Below, one piece after another: positions 8,731 through 18,300 of a stretch of 64,000 bases of DNA (the stretch's first letter is position 1; every line of letters begins with the position of its first letter). Under the pieces are notes generated by a model. The model saw only the letters and a program-made list of their open reading frames with translations. It searched no databases and was not told the origin of the DNA. Where the stretch lies: positions 239,524 to 303,523 of the forward strand of contig DIBY01000016.1 in assembly GCA_002415135.1 (NCBI GenBank). Reading direction: 5' to 3'. A program made the position numbers and the translations under genes. The DNA comes from Flavobacteriales bacterium UBA5040. Its GTDB lineage: Bacteria; Bacteroidota; Bacteroidia; Flavobacteriales; Weeksellaceae.

Positions 8731-9621
8731 ATGAAAAATTTCATAAGTAGTAAAAAGAACATCAGCTTAACGCTCGGAATACTTGCGGCGATTATCTTCG
8801 GTCAGGCTTTATTTATTGGTAAGCTTTACGCTGAAAAAGATGACAAATCGTATCAGGTTAATTTAGTTCCGATAAAAACGGAAAAAGACAGCATCGATTA
8901 TTTGGAGATGAAGAACAATCTAACGCTCGTGGATAATACCGTTCGAGAATTAAATTCTTTTTTAGCTTCAAAAAACTTATCTGATGGAAAGATTGAAATG
9001 CTCGCGAAAGACAGTATTTCTAACGCTGTTTATTTAGCAAAGCAAACGAATCGTTACAGCAAATACCTGGTTGATTTACAGATTAAACTTCAACAGGTGC
9101 CTCTTGGAATTCCAACAAACGGCTATATTTCTTCTCAGTTTGGAAAACGGGTTAATCCTATTCCGACCAAAATCATGTTGGCTTCAATTTCGTCCCCAAA
9201 AGCAGAAACGAAAGTTATTGAAGAGAAAGACAGTTTAGGAAATGTGATTAAAAGAACGGTGACTCCAGTAGTTGCCAGTCAGAATAATGTGCCTGCAGAA
9301 AAAGATCAAATCCAGTTTCACAAAGGTCTCGACATTGCGGTGGCGTACGGAACTGATGTTCGCAGTGCAGCTGCTGGAAAAGTAATCTTCGCCGGAGCTA
9401 AAGGCGGTTACGGAAACTGTGTGATTATTTCTCATGGAAATGGCCTGGACACTTTGTACGGTCATTTATCAACCATCGCCGTGAAAGCGAATGACCTGGT
9501 AAACGTTAATGATGTCATTGCCAAATCGGGTAATTCTGGTCGCTCAACAGGACCTCACCTTCATTATGAAGTTCATAAAAATAATACGCCGGTCAATCCG
9601 AAACTGTTCATGAATTTTTAA
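8731..9621 (+). CDS. M23 family metallopeptidase, membrane-anchored
   Basis: I place the start at the ATG at 8731 (296 residues) rather than an in-frame TTG seven codons upstream, because the ATG begins the signal-anchor MKNFISSKKN and the -7 box lies at 8689-8696. One transmembrane helix spans about residues 12-30, and the rest should be periplasmic. The LytM zinc site is complete: HKGLDIA for the first His and Asp, then HGNGLDTLYGHL, and GPHLHYEV. A stretch of about 45 residues rich in Lys, Glu and Thr is inserted between the SSQFGKRVNP strand and the first zinc ligand. The likely role is peptidoglycan endopeptidase in cell-wall growth or division. Confidence 0.88.
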   Translation: MKNFISSKKNISLTLGILAAIIFGQALFIGKLYAEKDDKSYQVNLVPIKTEKDSIDYLEMKNNLTLVDNTVRELNSFLASKNLSDGKIEMLAKDSISNAVYLAKQTNRYSKYLVDLQIKLQQVPLGIPTNGYISSQFGKRVNPIPTKIMLASISSPKAETKVIEEKDSLGNVIKRTVTPVVASQNNVPAEKDQIQFHKGLDIAVAYGTDVRSAAAGKVIFAGAKGGYGNCVIISHGNGLDTLYGHLSTIAVKANDLVNVNDVIAKSGNSGRSTGPHLHYEVHKNNTPVNPKLFMNF

Positions 9622-9641
9622 TGATCATCGATTTATAATAG

Positions 9642-9673
9642 AAACGCTTCTGAATACTCGGGAGCGTTTTTTT
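9642..9673 (+). terminator. Terminator after the M23 peptidase gene
   Basis: AAACGCT at 9642-9648 pairs with AGCGTTT at 9663-9669, extended by a G-U-tolerant pair, and is followed by a run of T. It is a typical intrinsic terminator 20 bp after the stop. Confidence 0.7.
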
Positions 9674-9770
9674 GATAGAATTTTCAATAAGAACGAGAAA
9701 TTTAAATCTTTTCGTAATCGAAGGATTTTATTTTCGTTTTATTTCGACCCTTTGTTTAGAAAAAATTACT

Positions 9771-9778
9771 CAAATTTG
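9771..9778 (+). promoter_or_regulatory. Possible promoter for topB
   Basis: CAAATTTG resembles TAnnTTTG with one mismatch at the first base, and a TTTG lies at 9751-9754 at about the right spacing for the -33 element. It would give a leader of about 25 bases. Confidence 0.35.
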
Positions 9779-9806
9779 CAGCTCGTCCAAAAAATGAAGT
9801 TGACCT

Positions 9807-11921
9807 ATGATTTTATGTATTGCTGAAAAGCCAAGTGTTGCCAGAGATATTGCTAAAGTTTTGGGAGCAAACATGCCCAAACAAGGCTACTTTGAAGGCA
9901 ATGGCTATTGGGTAACATGGACTTTTGGACATCTCTGTACGCTAAAAGAACCTCATGATTACAGTGCACATCTAAAATCATGGAACCTTATTTTTCTGCC
10001 GATTATTCCGGAACCTTTTGGAATAAAACTGATTGATAATCCTGGTGTTGAGCGCCAATTTAAAACCATCGAGAAGTTGGTTGCTGATTGCGAAGAAGTT
10101 ATCAATTGCGGTGATGCTGGACAAGAAGGAGAAGTGATTCAGCGGTGGGTATTGCACAAAGCGAAATGTAAAAAACCCATTAAAAGGCTGTGGATTTCTT
10201 CACTAACAGAATCCGCGATTAAGGAAGGATTTGCTCATTTAAAACCATCTGAAGATTATCAAAATCTTTATCAGGCCGGAAATGCACGGGCAATTGGCGA
10301 CTGGCTTTTAGGAATTAACGCCACCCGATTATTTACCAGAAAATATGGTGGAAACAAAAGTGTTTTATCGGTTGGACGTGTTCAAACTCCTACGTTAGCG
10401 ATGATTGTGCAGCGACAAAAAGAAATCGACGCATTTTCGACTGAAGAATATTGGGAACTGAAAACCAAATACCGTGACGTTATTTTCAGTGCGGCAATCG
10501 ACCGTTTAAAAACGAAAGAAAAAGCAGAAAAGGGACTTGAATATTTAAAACAAAATCTTTTCGAGATCATCTCTTTTGAAATTAAAGAAGGGAAAGAAAA
10601 AAATCCGCGCCTTTTTGATCTGACTGCTTTACAAGTTGAAGCGAATAGAAAATTTGGTTTTTCAGCTGAGAATACTTTAAAATATATTCAAAGTTTATAC
10701 GAAAAGAAACATACGACTTATCCGCGTGTTGATACCACTTACCTTTCCGAGAGTTTGTATCCGCAGATCAGCGGAATTTTACAGTCAATGAATTTTTATA
10801 AGGAATTGACCGCACCACTTTTGGCTCAACCAATTCCAAAATCGAAAACGGTTTTCGATGATACCAAAGTCACCGATCACCACGCCATTATTCCAACTGA
10901 AATCCCTCCTTCCTCCAGCTTAAGCAGAGAAGAAAAGCTCATTTATGATTTGGTGGCCAAAAGGTTTATTGCGGTTTTCTATCCGGAATGTAAAATCTCC
11001 AATACTTTAGTGGAAGGTCAAGTTGGGACGATTCCTTTTAAAACAACAGGACGTCAAATTCTGGAATTGGGTTGGCGTGAAGTTTACATCAAAGAAAAAG
11101 ACGATACCGAAAAAAAGGACAAAGAAGAAGAGCAGACCATTCCAGAATTTAAAGCTGGAGAAAAAGGTCCGCACAAACCATTAATTCATCAGGGAAAAAC
11201 GAGTCCGCCGAAAGCTTATACAGAAGCGACTTTACTTCGTGCTATGGAAACTGCAGGTAAACAAGTGGACGATGAAGAGCTGCGCGAGATGATGAAAGGA
11301 AACGGCATTGGACGACCTTCTACGCGAGCCAATATTATTGAAACACTGTTCAGAAGAAAATATATCGAGCGAAAAAAGAAGAACATTTTCGCGACCACAA
11401 CCGGTGTGGAACTGATTGATACCATTCAGGATGAATTATTGAAAAGTCCAGAATTAACGGGAGAATGGGAATTTAAATTAAGAAAAATTGAGCGTGGAGA
11501 ATATGACGCGGCTCAATTTAAAGAAGAGCTGATCGCAATGGTGACAGAACTTACCAGAAAAGTGATCAACGAAAAAGCCAAAGTCATTTCTTTTCAGGAA
11601 GAAGAGAAACCAAAAGAAAAGAAAGAGCCCACTCCGAGAAAAATCACTACAATAATTTGGGAAGAGCAAGATTGTCCAAAATGTAAAGAATGCAAACTGA
11701 TGAAAGGTAAAACTGCCATTGGCTGTTCCAATTACAAAGATTGTGGATTTAAAGTTTCATTTTTAGTCTTTGGAAAAAAACTGACCGAGAAACAGATTCA
11801 GGATATTATCATTAAGGGAAAATCTTCTAAGCTGAAAGGTTTCACAGAACATCCACAAACCTTGACTGAAGGAATTTTACGCTTGACAGATGAATTTAGA
11901 GTTGAATTGAAAGCTGAGTAA
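9807..11921 (+). CDS. topB: DNA topoisomerase III
   Basis: A 704-residue type IA topoisomerase. It begins with the Toprim domain (MILCIAEKPSVARDIA, with the acidic Asp/Glu cluster GDAGQEGEVIQRW near residue 110). The strand-passage core follows, with SVGRVQTPTLAMI near residue 190 and the catalytic tyrosine Y305 in TTYPRVDTTYL. The C-terminus carries a zinc-ribbon-like region with CPKC and a second pair of cysteines in GCSNYKDCGF. The Glu/Lys-rich segment at about residues 430-445 is a linker. Its expected role is decatenation and resolution of recombination intermediates, often with a RecQ helicase (none in the window). It is flanked by terminator and gap on both sides, so it is probably monocistronic. 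Confidence 0.95.
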   Translation: MILCIAEKPSVARDIAKVLGANMPKQGYFEGNGYWVTWTFGHLCTLKEPHDYSAHLKSWNLIFLPIIPEPFGIKLIDNPGVERQFKTIEKLVADCEEVINCGDAGQEGEVIQRWVLHKAKCKKPIKRLWISSLTESAIKEGFAHLKPSEDYQNLYQAGNARAIGDWLLGINATRLFTRKYGGNKSVLSVGRVQTPTLAMIVQRQKEIDAFSTEEYWELKTKYRDVIFSAAIDRLKTKEKAEKGLEYLKQNLFEIISFEIKEGKEKNPRLFDLTALQVEANRKFGFSAENTLKYIQSLYEKKHTTYPRVDTTYLSESLYPQISGILQSMNFYKELTAPLLAQPIPKSKTVFDDTKVTDHHAIIPTEIPPSSSLSREEKLIYDLVAKRFIAVFYPECKISNTLVEGQVGTIPFKTTGRQILELGWREVYIKEKDDTEKKDKEEEQTIPEFKAGEKGPHKPLIHQGKTSPPKAYTEATLLRAMETAGKQVDDEELREMMKGNGIGRPSTRANIIETLFRRKYIERKKKNIFATTTGVELIDTIQDELLKSPELTGEWEFKLRKIERGEYDAAQFKEELIAMVTELTRKVINEKAKVISFQEEEKPKEKKEPTPRKITTIIWEEQDCPKCKECKLMKGKTAIGCSNYKDCGFKVSFLVFGKKLTEKQIQDIIIKGKSSKLKGFTEHPQTLTEGILRLTDEFRVELKAE

Positions 11922-12074
11922 ATTATTTCCAAAAAGTATTCTAATTTTTTAATTTCTGGCTATTTAAAATTGAATTTTATCGTTAAGGTTTTGATTAAAA
12001 AGTTATGGTGATTAAGGTTTCCTACGGAAACTTTGTAGAAGAGAATTTTTCCGATAAATATAAAGTTATAAAAC

Positions 12075-12626
12075 TTATTTTTCGGGTGGAAGGTTTGCCT
12101 TTTCTTCTTCAATTTTTAAATCTTCCAAACGTTTTTGAAGATTGGCGATGACTTCTCGCATGGCTTTGATATCGTTTTTATTCGACGAAACATTACTTTT
12201 CAGCATCACGTTTCTGGCGCGTTCGTTGTGATCTTCATCGTCTTCATCTTCGGCAATATCTTCAATGTCTTCCTGGATATCATCAATATCTTCACTGATC
12301 TCTTCGATGTCTTCCTGGATGTCTTCAATGTCTTCCTGGATCTCGTTGACATCTTCTTTCAAATCTTCGATATGCTCCTGACTTCTATTGACGGACATTT
12401 GAATAAAAATGGCGAGATATATTGCCTCAAGAGAAAGCACCGTCGTTAAAACCAATAGCATTTTATCAAAGGCTACAAGGCCGAAAAGCGGCAGTAAAAA
12501 AGCTGAAATAAAAATGATTGAATGAATGATCAAGGAAGGAATTGAACCAATCCACCACATCAAACCATCGGTTACCTTAACCAGAAACTCGATTTTTTCC
12601 TTTGTTTTTTCTTCTCTCTCTTTCAT
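12075..12626 (-). CDS. Membrane protein with a long acidic coiled coil (DUF1003-like)
   Basis: A 183-residue protein with two predicted transmembrane helices at about residues 28-45 and 53-75. It then has a TTVLSLEAIYLAIFIQMSVNR segment like that of DUF1003 membrane proteins. From about residue 85 to 130 it is a very regular seven-residue repeat (ED-I-D/E-DIQ) made almost only of Glu, Asp and Ile, which predicts a coiled coil. A second, more ordinary coiled coil ends the protein. The repeats are also visible in the DNA as near-copies of a CTTCCTGGAT-type unit at 12265-12345, so the region probably grew by duplication. A -7 box lies at 12690-12697. Function unknown. Confidence 0.75.
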   Translation of the reverse strand: MKEREEKTKEKIEFLVKVTDGLMWWIGSIPSLIIHSIIFISAFLLPLFGLVAFDKMLLVLTTVLSLEAIYLAIFIQMSVNRSQEHIEDLKEDVNEIQEDIEDIQEDIEEISEDIDDIQEDIEDIAEDEDDEDHNERARNVMLKSNVSSNKNDIKAMREVIANLQKRLEDLKIEEEKANLPPEK

Positions 12627-12689
12627 CTTTTGACTTTCTTAACATTTTTTCTACACAACTTCTCACGCAATTGCGCCAAGAGTTCGGTA

Positions 12690-12697
12690 CAAATATA
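12690..12697 (-). promoter_or_regulatory. -7 promoter box for the coiled-coil membrane protein gene
   Basis: TATATTTG on the minus strand matches TAnnTTTG, about 65 bases upstream of the ATG. Confidence 0.5.
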
Positions 12698-12841
12698 ATG
12701 TTTTTTCACTCTTTTCTAAAGTCCTAAAGACGTTGAATTTATTGATTTTCTCCAAAAATAAAACAAAGCAGATTCAGGTATCCACATTATCATTTCATGT
12801 ATTTTTAGCAAGAAACTTTATGAATTTGATTTTTGTTAATT

Positions 12842-13609
12842 TTAAAATGCTTTGTCAACTCCTAAACCAAAGAGAGCGAAATCATACTTCGCAGGATCTT
12901 TATCATCGAATTTTCTTAGAACTAAATCCAATTCTTCAACAGTTTTCCAGTCGTTTTGTTTTCTTTGAATGAGATTAAGTTTACGGGAAATATTTCCAGT
13001 ATGAACATCCAGTGGGATTGATAAATGCTTTTGATCGATGTTTTTCCACATTCCAAAATCAACACCTTTTCGATCCTGGCGAACCATCCACCGAAGAAAC
13101 ATGATCAAGCGTTTTGCAGAAGAATTTTTATAGGTTGAACTAACGTGTTTCGTACTTCTATGAATTTCATTTTCTTTAAAGAATTCTGTTCTGAACCGAT
13201 GGAGACTGTGATAGAAATTAGATTCATCTTCTTTCACTAAAAAGAGATTTTCCAAAGAAGCATTTTCTTTATATAATCGACTTAAGTTTCGGATGAAATA
13301 ATTAAGATCTTCTTTATTAAAAGTCCGGTGAACGGAATTATGCTTAAAGAAGTCCATATCTGATTCTTTAAAGTTTAATACGAATTCATAAGGTGAGTTT
13401 CCCATCCAAAACAGAATTTTCTCTGCATCATTGATGATTGATTTCCGGGTTCCCCAAGAAATGGTTGCCGTTAAAAACCCAGCAATTTCTATATCTTGTT
13501 TTAAAGAAAAACGGTGTGGAATTGAAATCGGGTCATTTGCAATAAAGTCGATATGATTGTACAACTCGGCTTTCTCGTCAAGGAAATCTTTTAGTTCGTG
13601 AATGGTCAT
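12842..13609 (-). CDS. TIGR02757 family protein
   Basis: A 255-residue cytoplasmic protein that matches the TIGR02757 family, conserved in Bacteroidota and spirochaetes and without a proven function. Recognisable segments are DFIANDPISIPHRF, EIAGFLTATISWGTRKSI, AKRLIMFLRWMVR and IPLDVHTGNISRKL. The helical pattern and the IPLDVHTGN segment recall DNA glycosylase-like helix-hairpin-helix folds, which is a resemblance only. It stands alone on the minus strand. Confidence 0.85.
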   Translation of the reverse strand: MTIHELKDFLDEKAELYNHIDFIANDPISIPHRFSLKQDIEIAGFLTATISWGTRKSIINDAEKILFWMGNSPYEFVLNFKESDMDFFKHNSVHRTFNKEDLNYFIRNLSRLYKENASLENLFLVKEDESNFYHSLHRFRTEFFKENEIHRSTKHVSSTYKNSSAKRLIMFLRWMVRQDRKGVDFGMWKNIDQKHLSIPLDVHTGNISRKLNLIQRKQNDWKTVEELDLVLRKFDDKDPAKYDFALFGLGVDKAF

Positions 13610-13678
13610 AGATTAAAAAATTTACAGATTTCTATTATATACAAAAATCTTCGAATCCATCTAGCATTTCGGTTAAAA

Positions 13679-14074
13679 CTAATTTACAGGAATGATCCAT
13701 CTATTTTCAACTTCTGTTGCCCACTGTACTTTCCACGTATTTCCATCAATCTGGTCCAATAAGATAAATGTCCAAATATTTTGTGTTGGATAAAGAATAA
13801 ATCTACCCGTTATTTCCTTGTCGTTTGGTACTAAAGAAGTTGAATTTAAATTTGTCTCAAAACCACTTTTACTTCCTATATCGAATTGCAATTGCCACAT
13901 TTGTCCGTTACTTGTGTTCAATTTTATGAAGTTCCAAATATTTTGGGTTGGATAAAGTCGATAAAGTGAAGAATTAACTTCTTCGTTATTTACACTTTCT
14001 TTTTTTATAGAAACTTGAGAATAAAAATTTGCGATATTCATTAATAGAACTAAAACGATTGAGATTTTTTTCAT
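13679..14074 (-). CDS. Secreted protein with two internal repeats
   Basis: A 131-residue protein with a signal peptide (MKKISIVLVLLMNIANFYSQ). The mature part is two copies of a unit of about 45 residues, each starting with LYPTQNIW and continuing through a Trp-containing strand pair (QMWQLQFD, then NTWKVQWA). The repetition suggests a small beta-sheet fold made of two equal halves. I do not recognise a family. It is monocistronic and points away from TIGR02757's start by about 70 bp. Confidence 0.65.
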   Translation of the reverse strand: MKKISIVLVLLMNIANFYSQVSIKKESVNNEEVNSSLYRLYPTQNIWNFIKLNTSNGQMWQLQFDIGSKSGFETNLNSTSLVPNDKEITGRFILYPTQNIWTFILLDQIDGNTWKVQWATEVENRWIIPVN

Positions 14075-14218
14075 CCGATATTTATTTGGAAAGTTTGTCC
14101 TTAAAAATTGTTTTGGTAAATTTCATACGTTTATAGAAACATTTTACTATTTTTTTTATCGAGGGAATCTTTTAAAAATGCAAGATCAGGATATTAGGAG
14201 GATTTTTCAATTTCCTCT

Positions 14219-15136
14219 TTATAAAATTTCAACTGGAACTAGTGCTTTCGGTAAATCAGTATTCGGGAAAACCTCACGTGCTTCATCAAGAAAGACGGTT
14301 AGGTCATGATAGCGGTTAGAAAAATGTCCGACGATCAATTTTCCGACATTTGCTTTACGGGCAATTCTGGCGGCTTCTAATGCGGTGGTATGTCCAGTAT
14401 AATCTGCCATTTCTTTTAACTCATGTAAAAAGGTGGCTTCGTGATACAACAAATCTACTTCGTTAATTAAAGGTAAGATAGATTCGGAATATCGCGTGTC
14501 ACTGCAGAAAGCGTAAGAAACTGACTTATGAGGATCCGTCGTTAAAACTTCATTTTTCAAAACGTAGCCATCGCTTAAAACGAAATCTTTTCCGTTCTTG
14601 ATGTTTTGGTAATCGCAGGTTTCTATTTCGGGATATTTAGAAACTTCCTGCATGTTGAGATGTCTCTCTTTTGGTTTTTCTTTGAACAGATAACCATTAC
14701 AATAAATACGGTGATCCAAAGGAATGGTGAAGACTTCTAACTTATGGTCTTCATAAATTTTCTCCGATTTCTTGCTTTTTAATTCGTGGTAAACGACTTC
14801 GAAACCTTTGTGCGTTTCTGTCAATTTGAAAATCGTTTCTAATAATTCTTTAATTCCTTTTGGTCCGTAAACATGTAAAGGGGTTTCCCGCCCTAACAAA
14901 CGGAAAGATGCAATTAAACCAGGCAAACCAAAACAATGATCGCCATGAAGATGCGAAATAAATATATGATTGATCTTTGAAAATCGTGCTTTTGCCTTTC
15001 TCAACTGAACCTGAGTTCCTTCGCCACAATCGATGAGAAAACAGCGCTCATCCATTTCAAGGAATTGTGCTGTAGGAGACGAACTCACGGTGGGAATTGC
15101 TGAGTTGAAGCCGAGAATAGTTAAGTGTGCGCTCAA
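14219..15136 (-). CDS. rnz: Ribonuclease Z
   Basis: A 305-residue metallo-beta-lactamase-fold nuclease that processes tRNA 3' ends. The metal-binding HLHGDH motif is at residues 62-67, with GLPGLI after it, and the later ligands in FCSDTRYSE, LLYHEATF and KLIVGHFSNRY are present. The start is a TTG (minus strand, 15134-15136). No ATG or GTG occurs near the expected N-terminus, and the first residues (S-HLTILGFNSAIP) fit the family well. A clean -7 box at 15178-15185 lies 41 bases upstream, which supports this start. Confidence 0.93.
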   Translation of the reverse strand: MSAHLTILGFNSAIPTVSSSPTAQFLEMDERCFLIDCGEGTQVQLRKAKARFSKINHIFISHLHGDHCFGLPGLIASFRLLGRETPLHVYGPKGIKELLETIFKLTETHKGFEVVYHELKSKKSEKIYEDHKLEVFTIPLDHRIYCNGYLFKEKPKERHLNMQEVSKYPEIETCDYQNIKNGKDFVLSDGYVLKNEVLTTDPHKSVSYAFCSDTRYSESILPLINEVDLLYHEATFLHELKEMADYTGHTTALEAARIARKANVGKLIVGHFSNRYHDLTVFLDEAREVFPNTDLPKALVPVEIL

Positions 15137-15177
15137 AAGTATGGGTTGTTGTTAAGGGTCTGTGATTGTATGAAATA

Positions 15178-15185
15178 CAAATTTA
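15178..15185 (-). promoter_or_regulatory. -7 promoter box for rnz
   Basis: TAAATTTG on the minus strand matches TAnnTTTG. It predicts a leader of about 35 bases before the TTG start. A second match, TACTTTTG at 15134-15141, overlaps that start codon and is probably fortuitous. Confidence 0.55.
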
Positions 15186-15213
15186 CTGATTATTTAAGGA
15201 CTGTGAAAAGAAA

Positions 15214-15326
15214 AACGGCTCTTGATTCTAGCCCGGATCGCAACGACATCCTTTTTTGAGGAGGAACGATGAGGAAAAGACCTGTCTGCAGACAGACAGG
15301 TATATTGGAGAGCTGGACGGGTTTTG
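15214..15326 (+). repeat. Intergenic hairpin element, group 1, copy A, with a nested palindrome
   Basis: The element starts AACGGCTCTT and ends GGACGGGTTTTG. It shares its left part with copy B (41071-41166) and its right part with copy C (56159-56237). The core is ATCCTTTT, an ACGA-containing loop, and AAAAGA. Directly after AAAAGA stands CCTGTCTGCAGACAGACAGG (15281-15300), an 8-bp inverted repeat with a 4-base loop. It is absent from copy C, where AAAAGA continues straight into TATAGTGGA. Confidence 0.65.
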
Positions 15327-15352
15327 AAAAGATCAAAAATCTGGTAGCTCCT

Positions 15353-15381
15353 AAAAAAAATCCCGAAAATAAATTTCGGGA
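15353..15381 (-). terminator. Terminator after the cytochrome c assembly gene
   Basis: TCCCGAAA (15361-15368) and TTTCGGGA (15374-15381) form an 8-bp stem with a 5-base loop. On the minus strand it is followed by eight T, 14 bases after the gene's stop codon. Confidence 0.85.
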
Positions 15382-15394
15382 TTTAAAATTAGAA

Positions 15395-18300
15395 CTATTT
15401 TTTAGTTAGCTTTTTAAATTTGATATAAGAAATGATGGCTAAAGTGAACATAAATGCGACACCAAGGTAAACCCAAATTGGCACCGGAATCGGATCTCCC
15501 GCCGCGTAGGAATGTAAGCCACTTAAATAATAATTTACTCCAAAATAAGTCATTACAATCGTGCTAATGGAAAACAACGAAGCTACATGGAAAGCCCACC
15601 TTCCTCTTAATCCTGGCACTAATCGCATGTGTAAAACAAAGGCATAAATCATGATTGAAATAAAAGCCCAGGTTTCTTTTGGATCCCAGCTCCAGTACCT
15701 TCCCCAAGATTCGTTGGCCCAAATTCCACCTAAGAATGTTCCCACTGTTAAGAAGTATAATCCAATAGTTAAAGACATTTCCGAAACGATCGTTAATTCT
15801 TTAATTGTAGTGTCATGATGAATTTTATAAATCGTTTTGTTGGCGAAAATATAGAAAAACAGGACGATCATCGCAATGACCATGGAAAGGGCAAAGAACC
15901 CGTAACTCGCGGTAATGATCGCTACGTGAATGATCAACCAGTAAGATTTCAATACCGGAACCAACGGCGTGATCTGCGGATCGAGCGCGGAACCACCATG
16001 AGCAAAGCCCATCATAATTACGGCAACCATAAATCCGGCTGCAGGAATTAAAGCATTGGAGTTTCGGTACAATAATAATCCGGCCGAAATACCAACCCAG
16101 GATATAAAGATAATGGCCTCATAACCGTTACTCCAAGGAGCGTGTCCCGAAATAAACCATCTTGCTGCCAGTCCTAAAAACTGTAAAGTATATCCTACTA
16201 AACCTAAAATGATTAAAGCTTTAATGGCTTTATTTAATATTTTATTTGGTTTGAATAATTCAATAAAACCTAACAAAAGTAGAAGCCCACCAATTATAGT
16301 ATAAAAAATCATCAAGTGAAAGTTGATGTTCACTTTATTCATGAGCACTTCTAACTTTACTTTCGACTCTGAAGGAACTACATTTTTTCCCCAAGTTTTT
16401 TGATATTGTTGCAATTTCACCAACTCTGTATCTGCTTTGCTCCAGTCGCCTGATTTTTGAGCAGCCAGGATTTCGGAAAAGTAGGGTCCCATTACTTCTT
16501 GTGAAGCGGTATCTGGTTCGAAATTTTGGTCTAACCAAGAATGCCACGTATTGTTCGAATCATTTTTCACCGGAACAATTCGCATGAACTGTCCACTAAA
16601 GAATTCATTAAATGCTTGAACACGGTCATTCACCTTAATCACTTCTTTATCGTAATTGGTTTGTTCTGCCGGTTTTTTTCTAAATGCTGCCTGATAGTCT
16701 TCTTCTAAAACGTAATGAAGAGCACCAGTTTCATCAGCCGGAAACAAGGACATTAACGAAGTATAACCCTCCTCATTTGCTTTCGCTTTCTTCTGTAATT
16801 CGTCACCGCCTTTTGCTCCAATACTAATTAAAGGAACCATCGTCCAACTGGCAGTATCGGTATTAATGGATAAAAACCATTGATTTGCAGTTAGAGATTT
16901 ACCATCAGTTCCACGGAAAGCATCTTTTTTATACAATTTACGAAGAACGTCTAAAGCTTGCGTATTCATTGGTACGATTCGTCCGTCGTAGTTTTGAACT
17001 AATAAATAGGCGAATTTTTCGGCGTGATCTTTATCAATTTTGTTTCTAGAAATAATTTCATCAGCCGTAATCTGGCGTGGTGATTTCAACATTCCTGCAG
17101 GTGCTTTTTTAGCTGCAGGTGCCGGTGCCATTAAAGCTGCTTCACCGTGATCGTGACCGTCATCAGCAGAGTGAGCCTGTTCAACTTTGTCACCAGAGCC
17201 ATCAGAGGTGCCGTGGGTTTCAATTTTCTGCGCATTAAAATTTAAACTCAGAAGAATTAAAAGAACCATAGCTGATTTCTTTTTATTGGCATTTTTCAAC
17301 ATTTCTTCCAGTTTCCAGAAATGCGTTCCTTTCCAGAAGAAGATGACGAACATTCCACCAAATAGAAAGAAGTATCCGATATACGTAATTAAAGTTCCCC
17401 AGAAATCATGGTTTACAGATAGTACTGTTCCTTTCCTGTCCGGATCAAAACTCGCCTGGAAAAATCGGTAACCACTGTGATTAAGAACATTGTTCATATA
17501 AATTTTATAGGGCGTTTGTTTGCCTTTTTCAATAACCTTAACGTGGCTTTCGTAGGCACTCGGTGAAGAACTACCTGGGTAAGTTTCCATCACGAATTTT
17601 TCGAGTTTGATAGAAAATGGCGTGGTATACACTTTCGGTCCAAATCCAAGAATGATATTCATTCCATCCACTGAAATTTGCTTGAAGGCATTTGGATTTC
17701 CTTTTTCAACCGGAAGATCAACCACCACTTTTGATTTTGGTCCCTGAACTTCTACTTCTAAATTGTCAGAAACATTGGCATCTTTTTTTCGATCACCTTC
17801 GTAGGCAATCAGTTTTCCTTTAACCAAACCTTCTGGAACAACCAGCTTTAGTTCGCCGATAGAATAAAGACTTCTTAGCATCAAAGGTTCATATTCATCC
17901 TTCTTAGTCGGAAATTTCTCCTGAGTTGCCATGACCATATAATCTCCTTCTACCGGAGTTTTGATCATTAAACTTCCTTTGGTATTATTGAATTCTACGG
18001 CGCCGTCAATTGCTCTGTTGAAAGAAACCAAAGTTCCGTTCACCAATTTAGAATCGCCTGGCTTGATGTAGATATTTTCACGGCCTGATTCTCCTGTAGA
18101 AACCAAGTGAAGATATTCGGTACCAGCTGGATTGACAATGATACTATCCTTTTTTCTCTGGATAAAGTCAAGTGTTTTTACAGCAATCTTTTTACCGTGA
18201 TATTCGTAGGTTGCATTAAAATTTTTATGAAGTGGCGACATTAGATAAGGAACATCTTGATAATTCAGGATATCGCCATTTTCTTCGATTTGAATTTTAA

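Noticed and set aside
12135..12449. A plus-strand frame rich in Phe, Ile and Val opposite the coiled-coil gene
   Set aside because: It is the complement of the Glu/Asp/Ile heptads and has no start signals.
15134..15141. TACTTTTG as the rnz promoter
   Set aside because: It overlaps the start codon itself, and a better-placed box is at 15178-15185.
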